A DNA stretch of 64,000 bases from Candidatus Skiveiella danica (lineage in GTDB: Bacteria; Pseudomonadota; Gammaproteobacteria; Burkholderiales; Burkholderiaceae_C): contig JADKHE010000014.1 in assembly GCA_016721925.1 (NCBI GenBank), forward strand, positions 1 through 64,000. Direction: 5' to 3'. Under the pieces are notes generated by a model that was given only the letters and a program-made list of their open reading frames with translations, made no database searches and was not told the origin of the DNA. Every line of letters begins with the position of its first letter. The stretch's first letter is position 1. A program made the position numbers and the translations under genes. Below, piece by piece: positions 42,503 to 52,543 of this stretch.

Positions 42503-42686
42503 AAAGCCGCGCGCGGTAAACGGTTCAGCGGCTGGCGGAAGTGGCGTCGCCAGGTGCCCGATGGTCGCAGCCATGCGGGTTGAACGGACACCTGGCCTGC
42601 AGCGCACCGGGCCGGCCGGCCTGTCGTAAACTTTGTGGCGCCCCGCCCGATGGGACGGCCCTTCAGCTGGTCGCCCGTTTCACCTG

Positions 42687-43288
42687 ATGAACCCTTTCCA
42701 ACCGGTAGATCCTGAGATGACCCACGCCAACGAAGCCCCCGAAGTGATCATGTTTGTTCGCCATGGCGAGAAGCCCGGCGAAGGCACGAAACCCCATGGC
42801 GTCAACCACCATGGCGAGCACGACGGGCACTCCCTGTCGGTCTTGGGCTGGACGCGTGCCGGTGCGCTGGCGGGGCTGTTTGCCCATGCGCCGTCTCAGG
42901 CCCATCCCCCATCGTGCGGCCGGGTCGCGTCATTGCCACCCGCCCCACCGAGGAGGCCAAGAGCAAGCGCGAGATCCACACGGCCGCGCCCACCGCCAAT
43001 CGCCTGAAGCTGGACATCGAAGATGGCCATACCCACGGCAACGAGGCGGAACTGGTTGGAGAGGTGCTCGGTCGGCCCGAAAACGCGCTGGTGGTCTGGC
43101 ACCACGGCACGATGGCCAAGATCGTGCGCCATTTCCCGATCGTGAATCCCGACGATGTGCCCAAGCACTGGCCGGACGAGCGCTTCGACCTGATCTGGGT
43201 GCTGGTGCGCCAGCCCGGCGAGAAACTGGCCTACCGCTTCGTGATCGTGCCGCAGATGCTGTTGGCCGACGACCTGGAAACCGTCTGA
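42687..43288 (+). pseudogene. Histidine-phosphatase-like protein (one frameshift)
   Basis: The first part reads PEVIMFVRHGEKPGEGTKPHG with HSLSVLGWTRAGALAGLF, the RHG motif of the histidine phosphatase superfamily (RHGE). The second part reads RPGRVIATRPTEEAKSKREI, LVGEVLGRPENALVVWHHG and HFPIVNPDDVPKHWPDERFD, including the second catalytic His (WHHG). One C missing in the C5 run near 42909-42913 separates the parts; adding it gives HPPIVRPGRVIATRP. The repaired protein is ~200 residues, of unknown substrate. ATG at 42717 is an alternative start. Confidence 0.75.
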
Positions 43289-43295
43289 GACGAGG

Positions 43296-43357
43296 TTTTG
43301 CTACTGGAAAGATAGCAAATAAAAACCGTTCAACGCTGGGATAGGGCGGTTTGTTCG
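43296..43357 (+). repeat. Dispersed GACGCTGGGA repeat, copy E
   Basis: ATAGCAAATAAAAACCGTTC, then AACGCTGGGATAGGGCGGTTT. From ATAGC to GGGA it aligns without gaps with the 48.8 kb copy. The left flank adds a 7-bp inverted repeat, TTTGCTA (43297-43303) and TAGCAAA (43313-43319), and AAACCG/CGGTTT forms a second stem, so this copy could fold in RNA. It lies 8 bp after the phosphatase-like gene and may end its transcript. Confidence 0.55.
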
Positions 43358-43406
43358 TCAAGTACCGGTTTCGTGCCGGCCTGTAGTCCATCCGGCGACG
43401 GATTGC

Positions 43407-44183
43407 CTAATTCGGGGACCATTGCCGCCGGACCATACCACCCGCGACCAGCAGAACGGTGAGCGTTAGGAGGGCTGTGCCAAGAAGCGGCGGTTGTAAA
43501 TGCTCCAGCGAACCCAGGGCGTTTGCCTTTGCCAGTGCCTGCAGGACCCCAAACGTTCCCAGAAAATTGTGGAATACAGCGGTGCCCACCACATCGCGGC
43601 TCACGAAAAAGAACGCGCCGGTGACGAGACCCACCACCGTCAATAGTGCGACCATGGGCCAGGTATTGAACGGCGGGCTGTGGGCGAAGTGATAAAGGCC
43701 GAACAGCACCGCTGACACCACGGCAGCGATCCCTGTTGCCAGCACACCGTTCGCGCGCCCCGCGGTGGCTTCGGTCGCTGCACCGACCAAGCACCAGCAG
43801 ATGACCACTTCCGCGGCCGACACCACAAACACCTGGTTGAACGCGTTGAGGATCACCACCGGATTGAGCGACGGCGCACCCTGCAACAGGTAAGCAGCCA
43901 GACCCAGCGCAAGGCCGGCGAACGCGGAGATCGCGGTTCGCATCGGTGTGGCGAATCCGGCCGCATTCGACTCCATCGCACGACTCCGCACGAAATAGCC
44001 GATGCAGGCGGCTCCGACCACGATACCCAGAAGGAGATTGCCGACGATCGCATAAAGAAGGCGATCGACCAGCGCCTCGGGACGTAACAGGGTCTGAATG
44101 CGTCCCTCAAGCACCCAGGTGGCCATCGACCAGGCGCCATACACAGCGAAGGAAACGACCATCAAGACTGTGCGGGATCCCAT
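43407..44183 (-). CDS. CPBP-like intramembrane protease family protein
   Basis: The ~258-residue protein has about seven membrane helices. Late in the sequence come VSAAEVVICWCLVGA, GLYHFAHSPPFN and GTAVFHNFLGTFGVL, in the order and spacing of the CPBP (Abi/CAAX-type) motifs E..., FxxxH and HNxxG. The first Glu-Glu motif is only partly conserved (AEVVICW). Family members cleave membrane-bound peptides or act in bacteriocin immunity. ATG at 44183 is used because GGAG lies 6 bp upstream. It stands alone between the phosphatase-like gene and the exporter operon. Confidence 0.6.
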   Translation of the reverse strand: MGSRTVLMVVSFAVYGAWSMATWVLEGRIQTLLRPEALVDRLLYAIVGNLLLGIVVGAACIGYFVRSRAMESNAAGFATPMRTAISAFAGLALGLAAYLLQGAPSLNPVVILNAFNQVFVVSAAEVVICWCLVGAATEATAGRANGVLATGIAAVVSAVLFGLYHFAHSPPFNTWPMVALLTVVGLVTGAFFFVSRDVVGTAVFHNFLGTFGVLQALAKANALGSLEHLQPPLLGTALLTLTVLLVAGGMVRRQWSPN

Positions 44184-44393
44184 CAGCATCTCCAACTCTG
44201 TCGACGCAAGAGGCTAGCAACCGGCGCACTCTGCGTTGACCGATCACACCGAGGGCCGGCCCATTGCCGACGTTTCGTTCGATTTCGCGTGGATGGGAGG
44301 TATCGGCATGAAAATCGCAGTAAAGGGTCGGCTTTGCGGGGCGCTTCGTCAGGCGAAAAAGCAAGTTGGCTGATTCGCCCTGAATCCCCCGCC

Positions 44394-45600
44394 TCACCGC
44401 CCGCTCACCGCCTCGATCCGCGTCCCATCCTTGATGCGGTCATCAGGTTGAACAATCACCGTCTGGTCGGCTTTCAGCCCGTCCAGCACCTGGGCGGCCG
44501 TGGCGGAGCGGGCGCCGATCTTCACGGGCGTGCGCCGCGCGGTGCCGCCGTCCACCACGTAGACGGCCCAGCCGTCCCCGGCGCGGAACAGGGCGCTGCC
44601 GGGCACCTGCAGCACATCCTTGTCCTGCTTCAGGATGAATTCGACCTCCACGCGGTAGGCGTCGCCCAGCGCGGCCCAGCGCTCCCGCGGTGAAGCAAAG
44701 TCGAGGATGACGCGGGTGCGCTGCTCTTCCACGCCCAGCGCCGACACCTTGGTGAAACCACCGGGTTCGATGCGCGTAACGCTGGCGTCCAGCACACCTT
44801 CGCCGCCCCAGCGCAGCACGCGGGCCTTCTGGCCGGCAGCCACGCGCACGGCGTCGGTGGACAGCACCTCGACCTCGATCTCCAGCTGCGCCGGGTCGCC
44901 AATGTCCAGCAGGGGCTGGCCCATGGCCACAGCGGTGCTGCTCTCCACATGCCGCTTGAGCACCCGGCCCGCCACCGGCGCCGTGACCGGCAGCACCTTA
45001 CCGCGGCCGGCCTGGCCTTCTTCGGCCAGCGAGGCACGCGCCACCTGCAGGCGTCGCGCGGCGATCTGTTCGTCCGAGCGGGCGGTGGACAGCGCAGCGC
45101 TGGCCGTGTCGGCCTGGGTACGGGCCTGGTCGAGCTGCGAGGCGGTCACCATGCCCTGGGCGCGCAGCTGCTGCATCCGGCGCAGTTCGCCCTGTGCCAC
45201 GGCCTCGGCGGTCGTGGCGGCGGCCAGGCGCTGGTGCAGCGCGCGCAAGGCGCTCTCTCCGGTGCTGACCTCCGCCAGTGCCTGGCTGCGTGAGCGCGGG
45301 TCGAGCAGGGCGCTGCCCGTGGGGTCGATCTCGGCGACCACCTGGCGGGCCTGTACGGCGTCGCCGGGCTGCAGGGTGATGCGCCGCACCACGCCAGGCA
45401 GCGGCGCGGTGATCACGTAGCGCTGCTTGAGGCGGGTCTTTGCCCTCTTCCAGGAAACTCTGCTCCAGCGGGCCGCGGCTGACCTGGGCTACGCTGGCCA
45501 TCTGCACCGGTTCGCGCATGGCCAGCCAGGCCAGCACAGCCAGCGCGATGGCGCCAGCGATCCAGAACAGGACTTTGCGGGGGGAGGCGTTCATCTTCAT
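44394..45600 (-). pseudogene. HlyD/RND-type membrane-fusion protein (one frameshift)
   Basis: An N-terminal anchor (KVLFWIAGAIALAVLAWLAM) is followed by SVAQVSRGPLEQSFLEEG, the lipoyl/barrel-sandwich half ITAPLPGVVRRITLQPGDAV, a coiled-coil hairpin (residues ~110-200) and beta-barrel segments with VPGSALFRAGDGWAVYVVDG. This is the periplasmic adaptor of a tripartite or MacA-like exporter. The frame breaks near 45433 (one extra base in GGGCAAAGACCC), separating the first 50 residues from the rest; removal restores EEGKTRLKQRYVITAP. It follows the ABC permease by 41 bp and is the last gene of the operon. The exported substrate is unknown. Confidence 0.85.
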
Positions 45601-45641
45601 GATGGGGTTTCCGTGGTGTTCATGGTGCGGCAGGCCGGGGG

Positions 45642-48012
45642 TCACTCGCGCGTCTTGAGCACGCCGATCAGGTCCAGCCGGTAGATGCGCTCGCGCACCG
45701 CCAGCGCCGACAGGATGGCCGAGATCACCGTGGTCAGCGCCGCAAACGCGTAGGCCGAGGGCGCAATATGCATGGGCACGCGGTACAGGTCGGACTGCAG
45801 GTTGCTGGCCAGGTACCACGACAGGCCGTACCCCACCGCAAAGCTCAGCGGGATCGACACCAGCACCAGCAGGGCCAGCTCGCCGAGCAGGATGTAGCTG
45901 ACCTCGCCCTGCGTGAAGCCCAGCACGCGCAGGCTGGCCAGCTCGCGCCCGCGCTCGGCCAGGGCGATGCGCGCCGAGTTGTAGACCACGCCGAAGTTGA
46001 TGATGGCGCCCATCACGATCGAGATCCACATGAACAGGCCCGTCATCTGCGCAATGCTCCGGTAGAGCGCCTCGACAGAGGCCAGCCGGGAGGCCGAGCC
46101 GATGATGCGCGGGCGGCGGTCGAGTTCACGGAACACGGCGGGCTCGGCACCGTCGTCCACCGTCATGAGCGTGCCGCTGATCACATCGCCGTCGCCCAGG
46201 GCGCGGTTGAGCGCATCCAGGTTCATGTAGGCCTGCAGGCCGACGTGCTCGCGCACCAGGCGCGCCACGGGCAGCTGCAATTTTGCGCGTCGCCCTTCGA
46301 GCACCTCCACCCACACCCGGTCGCCCACGCCGACGCCCAGGCGCGCGGCCAGGTAGTCGTTGAGCACCAGGCCGTCTTCGGGCAGGTCGATGCGGCGCAG
46401 CTGGGCGTCGATGGGCCGGCGCAGCTCGCCGCCGGGCGGCAGGCCTTCGATGCTGGTGAGCAGGCTGCGGTTCTCGCTGCGAAAACGCACTGGCACCGAG
46501 CGCACGCCCTCGACCTGCCTCACGCCGGGCAGGGCGCGCAGTTCGTTCACCGCGCGCCGGGGCGCCTGCCTCGATGAAGCTGGCTGAGAGGTCCTGCTGC
46601 TGCGACAGGCGGAACTGCAGCTCGACCATGGTGTTGATCGCGCTGTCCTGGAAGCGCGCCATCATCATGATGGCGCCGGCGCAGGCCAGGCCCAGCACCG
46701 TCATCAGCGCCTTGACGGGCCGGCGCTCGATCTGACGGAAGATGATGCGGGTGGGCTGCGACAGCCAGCGCGCAGGCAAAGGCGCTCGGCCAGTGAGCGT
46801 CGGAAACGATCCGGCGCGGGCGGGCGCATGGCCTCGGCCACGGGCGCGTCGGCCGCGGCGTAGACGGCGCGCCCGGTGCCAAGCAGCGCCGCCACCAGGC
46901 TGACCCCGATACCGGTCAGGGCCACCGGCACGACACGCTGAAATCCAGGAAGGGAAAGCGGAAGTACATCTGGTACATCGCCGACATCAGTGTGCCGAGC
47001 CAGGCGCCACCGGCCACCCCCAGCGCCGAGCCGATCAGGCAGATCAGCGTGACGATCAGGCCATAGTGCAGCGCCACGTCCAGCGTACTGTAGCCAAAGG
47101 CCTTGAGGATGGCGACCTGGTCCCGCTGCGTGCCGACCAGCCGCGTGAACACCACGTTCAGCAGGAACGCCGCCACGCCCAGAAAGATGGTCGGGAACAC
47201 GCGCGTCATGGTGGCGAGCTGGCGGAATTCCTCGTGCAGGAAACGGTACGAGAGCTGGTCCATGCGGCCATGCGCGCCCAGGCTGCGTTTCGCGCCAGAA
47301 GCAGGTCCATCGCGGCGATGGTGTCGCGCTCATCCGCGCCAGGGCTGAGCCGCACCACGACCTGGTTGAAGGCGCCATTCATGTCGAGCGCCGCCTCCAG
47401 CGCGCGCCGGTTCATCCACAGGATGGCGTAGCGCTGGTAGTCGGGGAACATGGCACCAGGCTTGATCTGGTAGACGTACTCCGGCGAGACCGCCATGCCG
47501 ACGATGGTGAACCACTGGGTGCGGCCATACACCGTGGCACGCAGGCGGTCGCCGGGCTGCAGCTTGTGCGCCAGCGCGAACGATTCGCTGACCAGCACCT
47601 CGTCGTCGGCAAACGGTGCCAGCATGCGCCCGCTGCGCAGGTACAGGCGGTTCTGCGCAGGCTCGCCGGTGTCGGGCAGCGACTGCACCACCGCCTCGAT
47701 CGGTTCGTAAAAGTCCGCCAGCTCGACCTTGGCCCCGGCGATCAGCCGGGTCTCGACCTCATTGACGCCCGGCAGTTCGGCTACGCGCTGCGCCAGGGCA
47801 CTGGGGGCGCGCTTGACCTGGGCCCAGACGTCGGAGAAGCGGTAGTCGCGGTACAGGCGGTCGCGCGTGTCCTGGAGCGAACTGAGCGTGGCGGCCGACA
47901 TCACCAGCATGGCTATGCCCGAGGCGATCACCAGCGCGATTGCCAGCGCTTGCCCGCGCATGTGCCACAGGTCGCGCAGCGCCTTGCGGTGGATGGCTTT
48001 CAGGCGCATCAC
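45642..48012 (-). pseudogene. ABC exporter permease, FtsX-type (four frameshifts)
   Basis: The pieces in order are: first helix HMRGQALAIALVIASGIAML and periplasmic domain (GVNEVETRLIAGAKVELADF); QLATMTRVFPTIFLGVAAFL and HYGLIVTLICLIGSALGVAG; VVPVALTGIGVSLVAALLGT; FRQIERRPVKALMTVLGLAC; and the final FtsX half GLFMWISIVMGAIINFGVVY, REIDLIGVLKTRE-like end (RLDLIGVLKTRE). This is a two-FtsX-domain permease of about 790 residues. Breaks lie near 47280, 46935 and 46780 (one base missing each) and 46573 (one extra base). It pairs with the adjacent ATPase (overlap ATGA) and a HlyD adaptor. Five breaks in one operon make real decay a serious possibility. Confidence 0.85.
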
Positions 48013-48728
48013 CAGTGCAGCTCCCGCGCCGGCAGGCGCTCGGCGTTGACCTGTTCGCGCCCGATGCGCCCGTCGGCCATGTAAAGCACCCGGTGCGCCA
48101 TGCGCGCGATGTCTACGTTGTGGGTGATGACCACCGTGGTGGTCCCCATGTCGAGGTTGACGCGCTCCAGCGCTTCGAGCACGTGCACACCGGTGGCCGA
48201 GTCCAGCGCGCCGGTGGGCTCGTCGCAGAGCATGACCACCGGCCGCTTGGCGATGGCGCGGGCAATCGCCACGCGCTGCTGCTCACCGCCCGAGAGCTGG
48301 GCCGGGAAGTGGTCCAGCCGCTCCTTCAGGCCGACCATGGCCAGGGCCTCCCCGGGGAGCATGGGGTTGGGCGCGATCTCGGTGACGATGGCGACGTTCT
48401 CCTGCGCCGTCAGGCTTGGGATCAGGTTGTAGAACTGGAAGACGAAGCCCACATGCTCGCGCCGAAACGCGGTGAGCTGTGCATCGTTGGCGCGGGTCAG
48501 GTCCTCGCCGTGGTACCAGACATGGCCGGCTGTGGGCACGTCCAGCCCGCCCAGGATGTTCAGCAACGTGGACTTGCCGCTGCCCGAGGGGCCCAGCAGC
48601 ACGACGAACTCTCCCGCATACAGCACCAGATCCACGCCGCGCAGGGCGTGCACCTCCACTTCGCCCATGCGGTAGACCTTGGTCAGGCCCTCGGCCCTGA
48701 AGATGACTTCACGCGGTGCTGCGTCCAT
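48009..48728 (-). CDS. ABC exporter ATPase, MacB/LolD-like
   Basis: The 239-residue ATPase has Walker A VVLLGPSGSGKSTLLNILGG, Q-loop GFVFQFYNLIPSLTAQENV, signature PAQLSGGEQQRVAIARAIA, Walker B VVMLCDEPTGALD and H-loop VVITHNVDIARMA. It is intact, unlike its permease and adaptor partners. Its stop overlaps the permease start (ATGA). This class uses a mechanotransmission mechanism to move substrates held in the periplasm. Confidence 0.92.
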   Translation of the reverse strand: MDAAPREVIFRAEGLTKVYRMGEVEVHALRGVDLVLYAGEFVVLLGPSGSGKSTLLNILGGLDVPTAGHVWYHGEDLTRANDAQLTAFRREHVGFVFQFYNLIPSLTAQENVAIVTEIAPNPMLPGEALAMVGLKERLDHFPAQLSGGEQQRVAIARAIAKRPVVMLCDEPTGALDSATGVHVLEALERVNLDMGTTTVVITHNVDIARMAHRVLYMADGRIGREQVNAERLPARELHW

Positions 48729-48784
48729 AAGGCCATGCTAACGGCGAACCCCGTGAAAAATCCAGCCCGGATGTCAAGGCCGGG

Positions 48785-48886
48785 TCACTATTGAATCAAT
48801 AGCTGTTCATGTCCATTTGACGCTGGGAGGGAGCATTTTTTAGGCTGAAACACTTCTGAAGCCGCTTCACAGCACCCGGTTGAACC
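48785..48886 (+). repeat. Direct repeat at the left border of the glp cluster (copy B)
   Basis: Positions 48799-48886 align without any gap with 59337-59424 (offset 10,538), about 72 % identical by hand count, including the identical 20-mer TCACAGCACCCGGTTGAACC at the end. The left half is the dispersed GACGCTGGGA repeat. The right half corresponds to the 3' end of the VWA gene at the other copy. The flanking CACTA at 48786-48790 also matches. Confidence 0.75.
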
Positions 48887-48911
48887 CCATCAGCGAGACG
48901 CCGGAGCCGGC
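48867..48911 (-). pseudogene. Possible 3' remnant of a second VWA (Bat-like) gene
   Basis: Read leftward, the codons before a TGA at 48867-48869 give AGSGVSLMGFNRVL. This matches the end of the intact VWA protein (LAGGLSMLWFNRVL) whose gene ends 10.5 kb away in the sister repeat. Upstream of this the frame continues to the glpK stop without recognisable similarity. I read it as the tail of a duplicated or second VWA gene left behind when the glp cluster was placed here. The match is short. Confidence 0.4.
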
Positions 48912-49010
48912 CGGGCTCTCACCTGGCTTCAGCCCTGCGCCCAATATGACGCAGGCCCTGTTGCCGCCGCCGATCAGGCCAAGGGTTCCGGTCAATCGTC
49001 CCGCTGTGGG

Positions 49011-50501
49011 TCAGAGCACGGTCTGGGTGACCGCATGCTCCCAGCGGGCCATCATGTCCTGCGCGCGCGCGCGCGCCATGGTGGGGATAAAGCGGCGCTC
49101 GGCGCGCCACAATCCGCTCAGCTCGGCCGTGTTCCTGTAGACGCCAGTGGTGAGGCCCGCGAGGTAGGCCGCGCCCAGGGCGGTGGTCTCGATCACGGCC
49201 GGACGAACCACTGGAATGCCCAGCAGATCGGCCTGGAACTGCATCAGCAAATCATTGACGCAGGCACCGCCATCGACCCGCAACTCGGACACCGGCGCGC
49301 TGCCGGCGCGGGCGGCATCCCGACCCATGGCCAGCAGCAGGGCGGCACTTTGGTAGGCGATGCTTTCCAGCGCCGCGCGGGCGATATGCGCCAGCGTGCT
49401 GCCGCGCGTCAGGCCGGTGATCGAGCCGCGCGCATCGGGCTTCCAGTAAGGCGCACCCAGCCCGGTGAAAGCCGGCACGACCATCACGCCACCGGAATCC
49501 GGAACGCTTTCGGCCAGGGCCTGCACCTGGGTGCTGCTCTGGATGGCATTGAGGCCGTCACGCAGCCACTGCACCACGGCACCGCCCACAAATACGCTGC
49601 CCTCCAGCGCAAACTCGGGCAGTGCCGTGGTCTGTGCCGCGCTGGTGGTGATCAGGCCGTTGCCCGAAATCTGGAAGGCGCTGCCGGTGTGCATCAGCAT
49701 GAAGCAGCCGGTTCCATAGGTGTTCTTGGCCATGCCGGCCGTGAAGCAGGCCTGCCCGAACAAGGCGCTTTGCTGGTCACCGGCGACACCGCCAATGGGT
49801 ACACGATGGCCCAGCAGCGCCGGGGCCACTTCGCCGAACAGGGACGCACTGGGTTGCACCACCGGCATCAGGCTGGCGGGGATCTCCAGCGCCGCCATCA
49901 ATTCGGCATCCCACTGGTTGTGATGGACGTTGAAGAGCATGGTGCGCGAGGCATTGCTGACATCGGTCGCATGAACGCGGCCTTCGGTGAGCTGCCAGAT
50001 CAGCCAGCTGTCCATGGTGCCAAAGGCCAGTTCGCCGTTGGCGGCCTGGGCGCGTGCGTCGGGCACGTTGTCCAGAATCCATTTGAGCTTGGTGCCTGAA
50101 AAATACGCGTCCACCAGCAGACCGGTTTTGGCGCGAATGCTGTCGGCCAGGCCGCTCGCTCGAAGTTCGGCGCAGGTGGGCTCGGCGCGGCGATCCTGCC
50201 AGACGATGGCGTGGTGAATCGGCTGGCCGGTCCGGCGGTTCCAGATCAGCGTGGTCTCGCGCTGGTTGGTGATGCCCACTGCCCTGAGCTGCGCCGCGGT
50301 GATGCCCGCCGTGCTCAGGACCTCGCGGGCGGTGACCAGCTGCAGGCGCCAGATCTCCAGCGCGTCGTGTTCCACCCAGCCGGGCTGCGGGTAGATTTGC
50401 GGCAGCTCCTTTTGCGCCATGGCCACGAGGGTGCCGTTGGGGTCAAACACAATGCTGCGGCAGCTGGAGGTGCCTTGGTCGAGGGCGAGCAGGTAGGTCA
50501 T
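49011..50501 (-). CDS. glpK: Glycerol kinase
   Basis: The 496-residue FGGY kinase has LLALDQGTSSCRSIVFDPNG (phosphate 1 motif), VGITNQRETTLIWNRRTGQP, AIVWQDRR, DAYFSGTKLKWILDNV, FGTMDSWLIWQLTEGRVHAT and FTGLGAPYWKPDARGSITGL, all typical. It phosphorylates glycerol imported by the ABC transporter encoded divergently. ATG at 50501 (MTYLLALD) is used. It is transcribed leftward with glpR from the shared intergenic region. The allosteric fructose-1,6-bisphosphate loop cannot be judged by eye. Confidence 0.96.
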   Translation of the reverse strand: MTYLLALDQGTSSCRSIVFDPNGTLVAMAQKELPQIYPQPGWVEHDALEIWRLQLVTAREVLSTAGITAAQLRAVGITNQRETTLIWNRRTGQPIHHAIVWQDRRAEPTCAELRASGLADSIRAKTGLLVDAYFSGTKLKWILDNVPDARAQAANGELAFGTMDSWLIWQLTEGRVHATDVSNASRTMLFNVHHNQWDAELMAALEIPASLMPVVQPSASLFGEVAPALLGHRVPIGGVAGDQQSALFGQACFTAGMAKNTYGTGCFMLMHTGSAFQISGNGLITTSAAQTTALPEFALEGSVFVGGAVVQWLRDGLNAIQSSTQVQALAESVPDSGGVMVVPAFTGLGAPYWKPDARGSITGLTRGSTLAHIARAALESIAYQSAALLLAMGRDAARAGSAPVSELRVDGGACVNDLLMQFQADLLGIPVVRPAVIETTALGAAYLAGLTTGVYRNTAELSGLWRAERRFIPTMARARAQDMMARWEHAVTQTVL

Positions 50502-50539
50502 GGCGGCGTGTGTCAATGCAAGAAGGGGGGGCCAACCAC

Positions 50540-51307
50540 CTAGTGCGCTGCGACCGTCAGGCGCACTTGCGCTTCGGCCAGCAGGGCGGGGAAGGGGTCG
50601 GGGGGATGGGCGTCGGTGAACAGGCGGTCGATTTGATCCAGCGTGGCGACTTCGACCATCGCCGGTCGTTTGAACTTGCTCAGGTCGGCGGCCAGCCAGA
50701 CTTCGCGCGCATGGGCCATGATGGTTTGCGAGACTTTGACTTCGCGGTAGTCGTAGTCGCGCAGCGAGCCATCGGGTTCAATGGCCGAGATGCCGATCAA
50801 GGCGATATCCACCTTGAACTGGCGGATGAAGTCCACCGCGGCTTCACCGACGATGCCCTGGTCCCGACCGCGCACCACACCGCCCACGACGATCACCTCG
50901 CACTTGGGGTTGGTGCTCAGGATGCTGGCCACGTTCAGGTTGTTGGTAATCACCCGCAGGCCGGAATGGCGCGACAGGGCGCGGGCGATGGCCTCGGTGG
51001 TGGTGCCAATGTTCAGGATCAGCGAGCAGTCATTGGGCACCGCCGCGGCCACGCTGAGCGCAATGCGCGCCTTGCCGTCGGCGTTCAGGCTCTCGCGCTG
51101 TTTGTGGGCAATGTTTTCGGTGGTCGAACTGGGCGGGCGCACGCCGCCGTGAAAGCGCGCCAGCAAACCTTCGTCGGCCAGTCGCTGCACGTCGCGCCTG
51201 ACGGTCTGCAATGTGACGCCCAGGGTGGCCGCAAGCTGCTCGACCGTGACGGAGCCTTGGGCTTGCACCACAGTGAGCAGGGTCAGCTGGCGGGGGTTGG
51301 GACTCAT
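50540..51307 (-). CDS. glpR: DeoR-family repressor of the glycerol regulon
   Basis: The N-terminal helix-turn-helix is RQLTLLTVVQAQGSVTVEQL with TLQTVRRDVQRLADEGLLAR, then the DeoR marker FHGGVRPPSSTTEN. The sensor domain (DeoRC) has LNIGTTTEAIARALSRHSGL, VITNNLNVASIL, VVGGVVRGRDQGIVGEAAVD and ALIGISAIEPDGSL. GlpR represses glp genes and is released by glycerol-3-phosphate. Length is 255 residues. Its position between glpK and glpSTPQV, with glpD last, fits. Likely operators lie in the adjoining 160 bp. Confidence 0.92.
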   Translation of the reverse strand: MSPNPRQLTLLTVVQAQGSVTVEQLAATLGVTLQTVRRDVQRLADEGLLARFHGGVRPPSSTTENIAHKQRESLNADGKARIALSVAAAVPNDCSLILNIGTTTEAIARALSRHSGLRVITNNLNVASILSTNPKCEVIVVGGVVRGRDQGIVGEAAVDFIRQFKVDIALIGISAIEPDGSLRDYDYREVKVSQTIMAHAREVWLAADLSKFKRPAMVEVATLDQIDRLFTDAHPPDPFPALLAEAQVRLTVAAH

Positions 51308-51347
51308 GGGCTTGTGCTGCGCCAGAAGGGCGGGGTCGATGGACTGT

Positions 51348-51430
51348 AAAACGAATCAAAAAGAACTGATATAGGGTAAATACTGAGAAAAAAAGAAGCT
51401 AAACGAACAATAATTATCAAATACGAATGG
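51348..51430. promoter_or_regulatory. Divergent glpR/glpS control region with repeated ACGAA motifs
   Basis: The 161-bp gap between glpR and glpS is AT-rich, unlike the rest of the window. It holds AAAACGAATC (51348-51357), AAACGAACAA (51401-51410) and ATACGAATGG (51421-51430). Similar TTCGTTT/AAACGAA words form GlpR/DeoR-type operators in other proteobacteria, so these are candidate GlpR sites. Exact -10/-35 boxes were not assigned. Confidence 0.45.
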
Positions 51431-51468
51431 TTTTTGGGCGCCCCTGTTCTACAAGTAAAGGTCGTGAG

Positions 51469-52542
51469 ATGCAGTTGACTCTTGAGGCCATCAGCAAGAA
51501 GGTCGGGCCGCAGACTTGGCTGTACGAGATGAACCTGGCCCCGCGCAGCAACGCCGTCACGGTCTTGCTGGGTGCCACCCAGGCCGGCAAGACCAGCCTG
51601 ATGCGCGTCATGGCGGGGCTGGATGCACCGTCGACCGGCCGGGTGCTGGTGGATGGCAAGAGCGTGGCGGGCGTGCCGGTGCGTGAACGCAATGTGTCCA
51701 TGGTGTACCAGCAGTTCATCAACTACCCGTCGCTCAAGGTGCGCGACAACATCGCCTCACCCCTGAAGCTGCGTGGCGAGCGCAATGTGGAGCAGCGGGT
51801 GCGCGATCTGGCGGCCAAACTGCACATTGAGATGTTTCTAGACCGCTACCCGGCCGAGCTGTCGGGCGGGCAACAACAGCGTGTGGCGCTGGCGCGCGCC
51901 ATGGCCAAGGGCGCGCCGCTGATGCTGCTCGATGAGCCGCTGGTCAACCTGGACTACAAGCTGCGCGAAGAACTGCGCGATGAATTGTCAGCCCTGTTTG
52001 CTGCCGGTGATTCCACCGTGATTTATGCGACCACAGAACCCGGCGAGGCCTTGCTGCTGGGCGGCTATACCGCCGTTCTGGATGCCGGCGAGTTGCTGCA
52101 ATACGGCCCGACCTCCGAAGTCTTCCATGCGCCAGCCTCCATCCGGGTGGCGCGCGCCTTCAGTGACCCACCCATGAACCTGCTGGCCGCCAGCGTGGCG
52201 CCCACCGGTGTCGCACTGCGCCACGGACCACTGCTGGCGCTGGCTTTGCCGCACACGCTAGGCGCCGCGTTGACCGTGGGCATGCGCTCCAGCGCGTTGC
52301 GCGCGACGGGACGGGTTGGCGATGTGGCCCTGGCGGGCAAGGTGGAACTGGCCGAAATCTCCGGCAGCGATACCTACGTGCACTTTGAGACGGCACTGGG
52401 CGAGCTTGTGGCGCAGCTGACCGGTGTTCACCACTTCGGGTTGGGGCAGCCGGTGACTTTCCATTTCGATCCTGCGCAGGTTTATGTGTTTGACGCGCAG
52501 GGCATGTTGCTGCTGGCGCCGTCGCGTGGCAAAGGACGCTGA
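51469..52542 (+). CDS. glpS: Glycerol ABC importer ATPase 1
   Basis: The 357-residue ATPase has Walker A VLLGATQAGKTSLMRVMAGL, Q-loop VSMVYQQFINYPSLKVRDNI, signature PAELSGGQQQRVALARAMAK, Walker B PLMLLDEPLVNLDYKLREEL and the switch region STVIYATTEPGEALLLGG, where the usual H-loop His is Thr. A C-terminal TOBE-like domain follows (GMRSSALRATGRVG). Together with the next ATPase it powers the GlpSTPQV glycerol transporter known from Rhizobium. ATG at 51469 has AAAGG upstream. The second ATPase starts 1 bp after its stop. Confidence 0.92.
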   Translation: MQLTLEAISKKVGPQTWLYEMNLAPRSNAVTVLLGATQAGKTSLMRVMAGLDAPSTGRVLVDGKSVAGVPVRERNVSMVYQQFINYPSLKVRDNIASPLKLRGERNVEQRVRDLAAKLHIEMFLDRYPAELSGGQQQRVALARAMAKGAPLMLLDEPLVNLDYKLREELRDELSALFAAGDSTVIYATTEPGEALLLGGYTAVLDAGELLQYGPTSEVFHAPASIRVARAFSDPPMNLLAASVAPTGVALRHGPLLALALPHTLGAALTVGMRSSALRATGRVGDVALAGKVELAEISGSDTYVHFETALGELVAQLTGVHHFGLGQPVTFHFDPAQVYVFDAQGMLLLAPSRGKGR

Positions 52543-52543
52543 T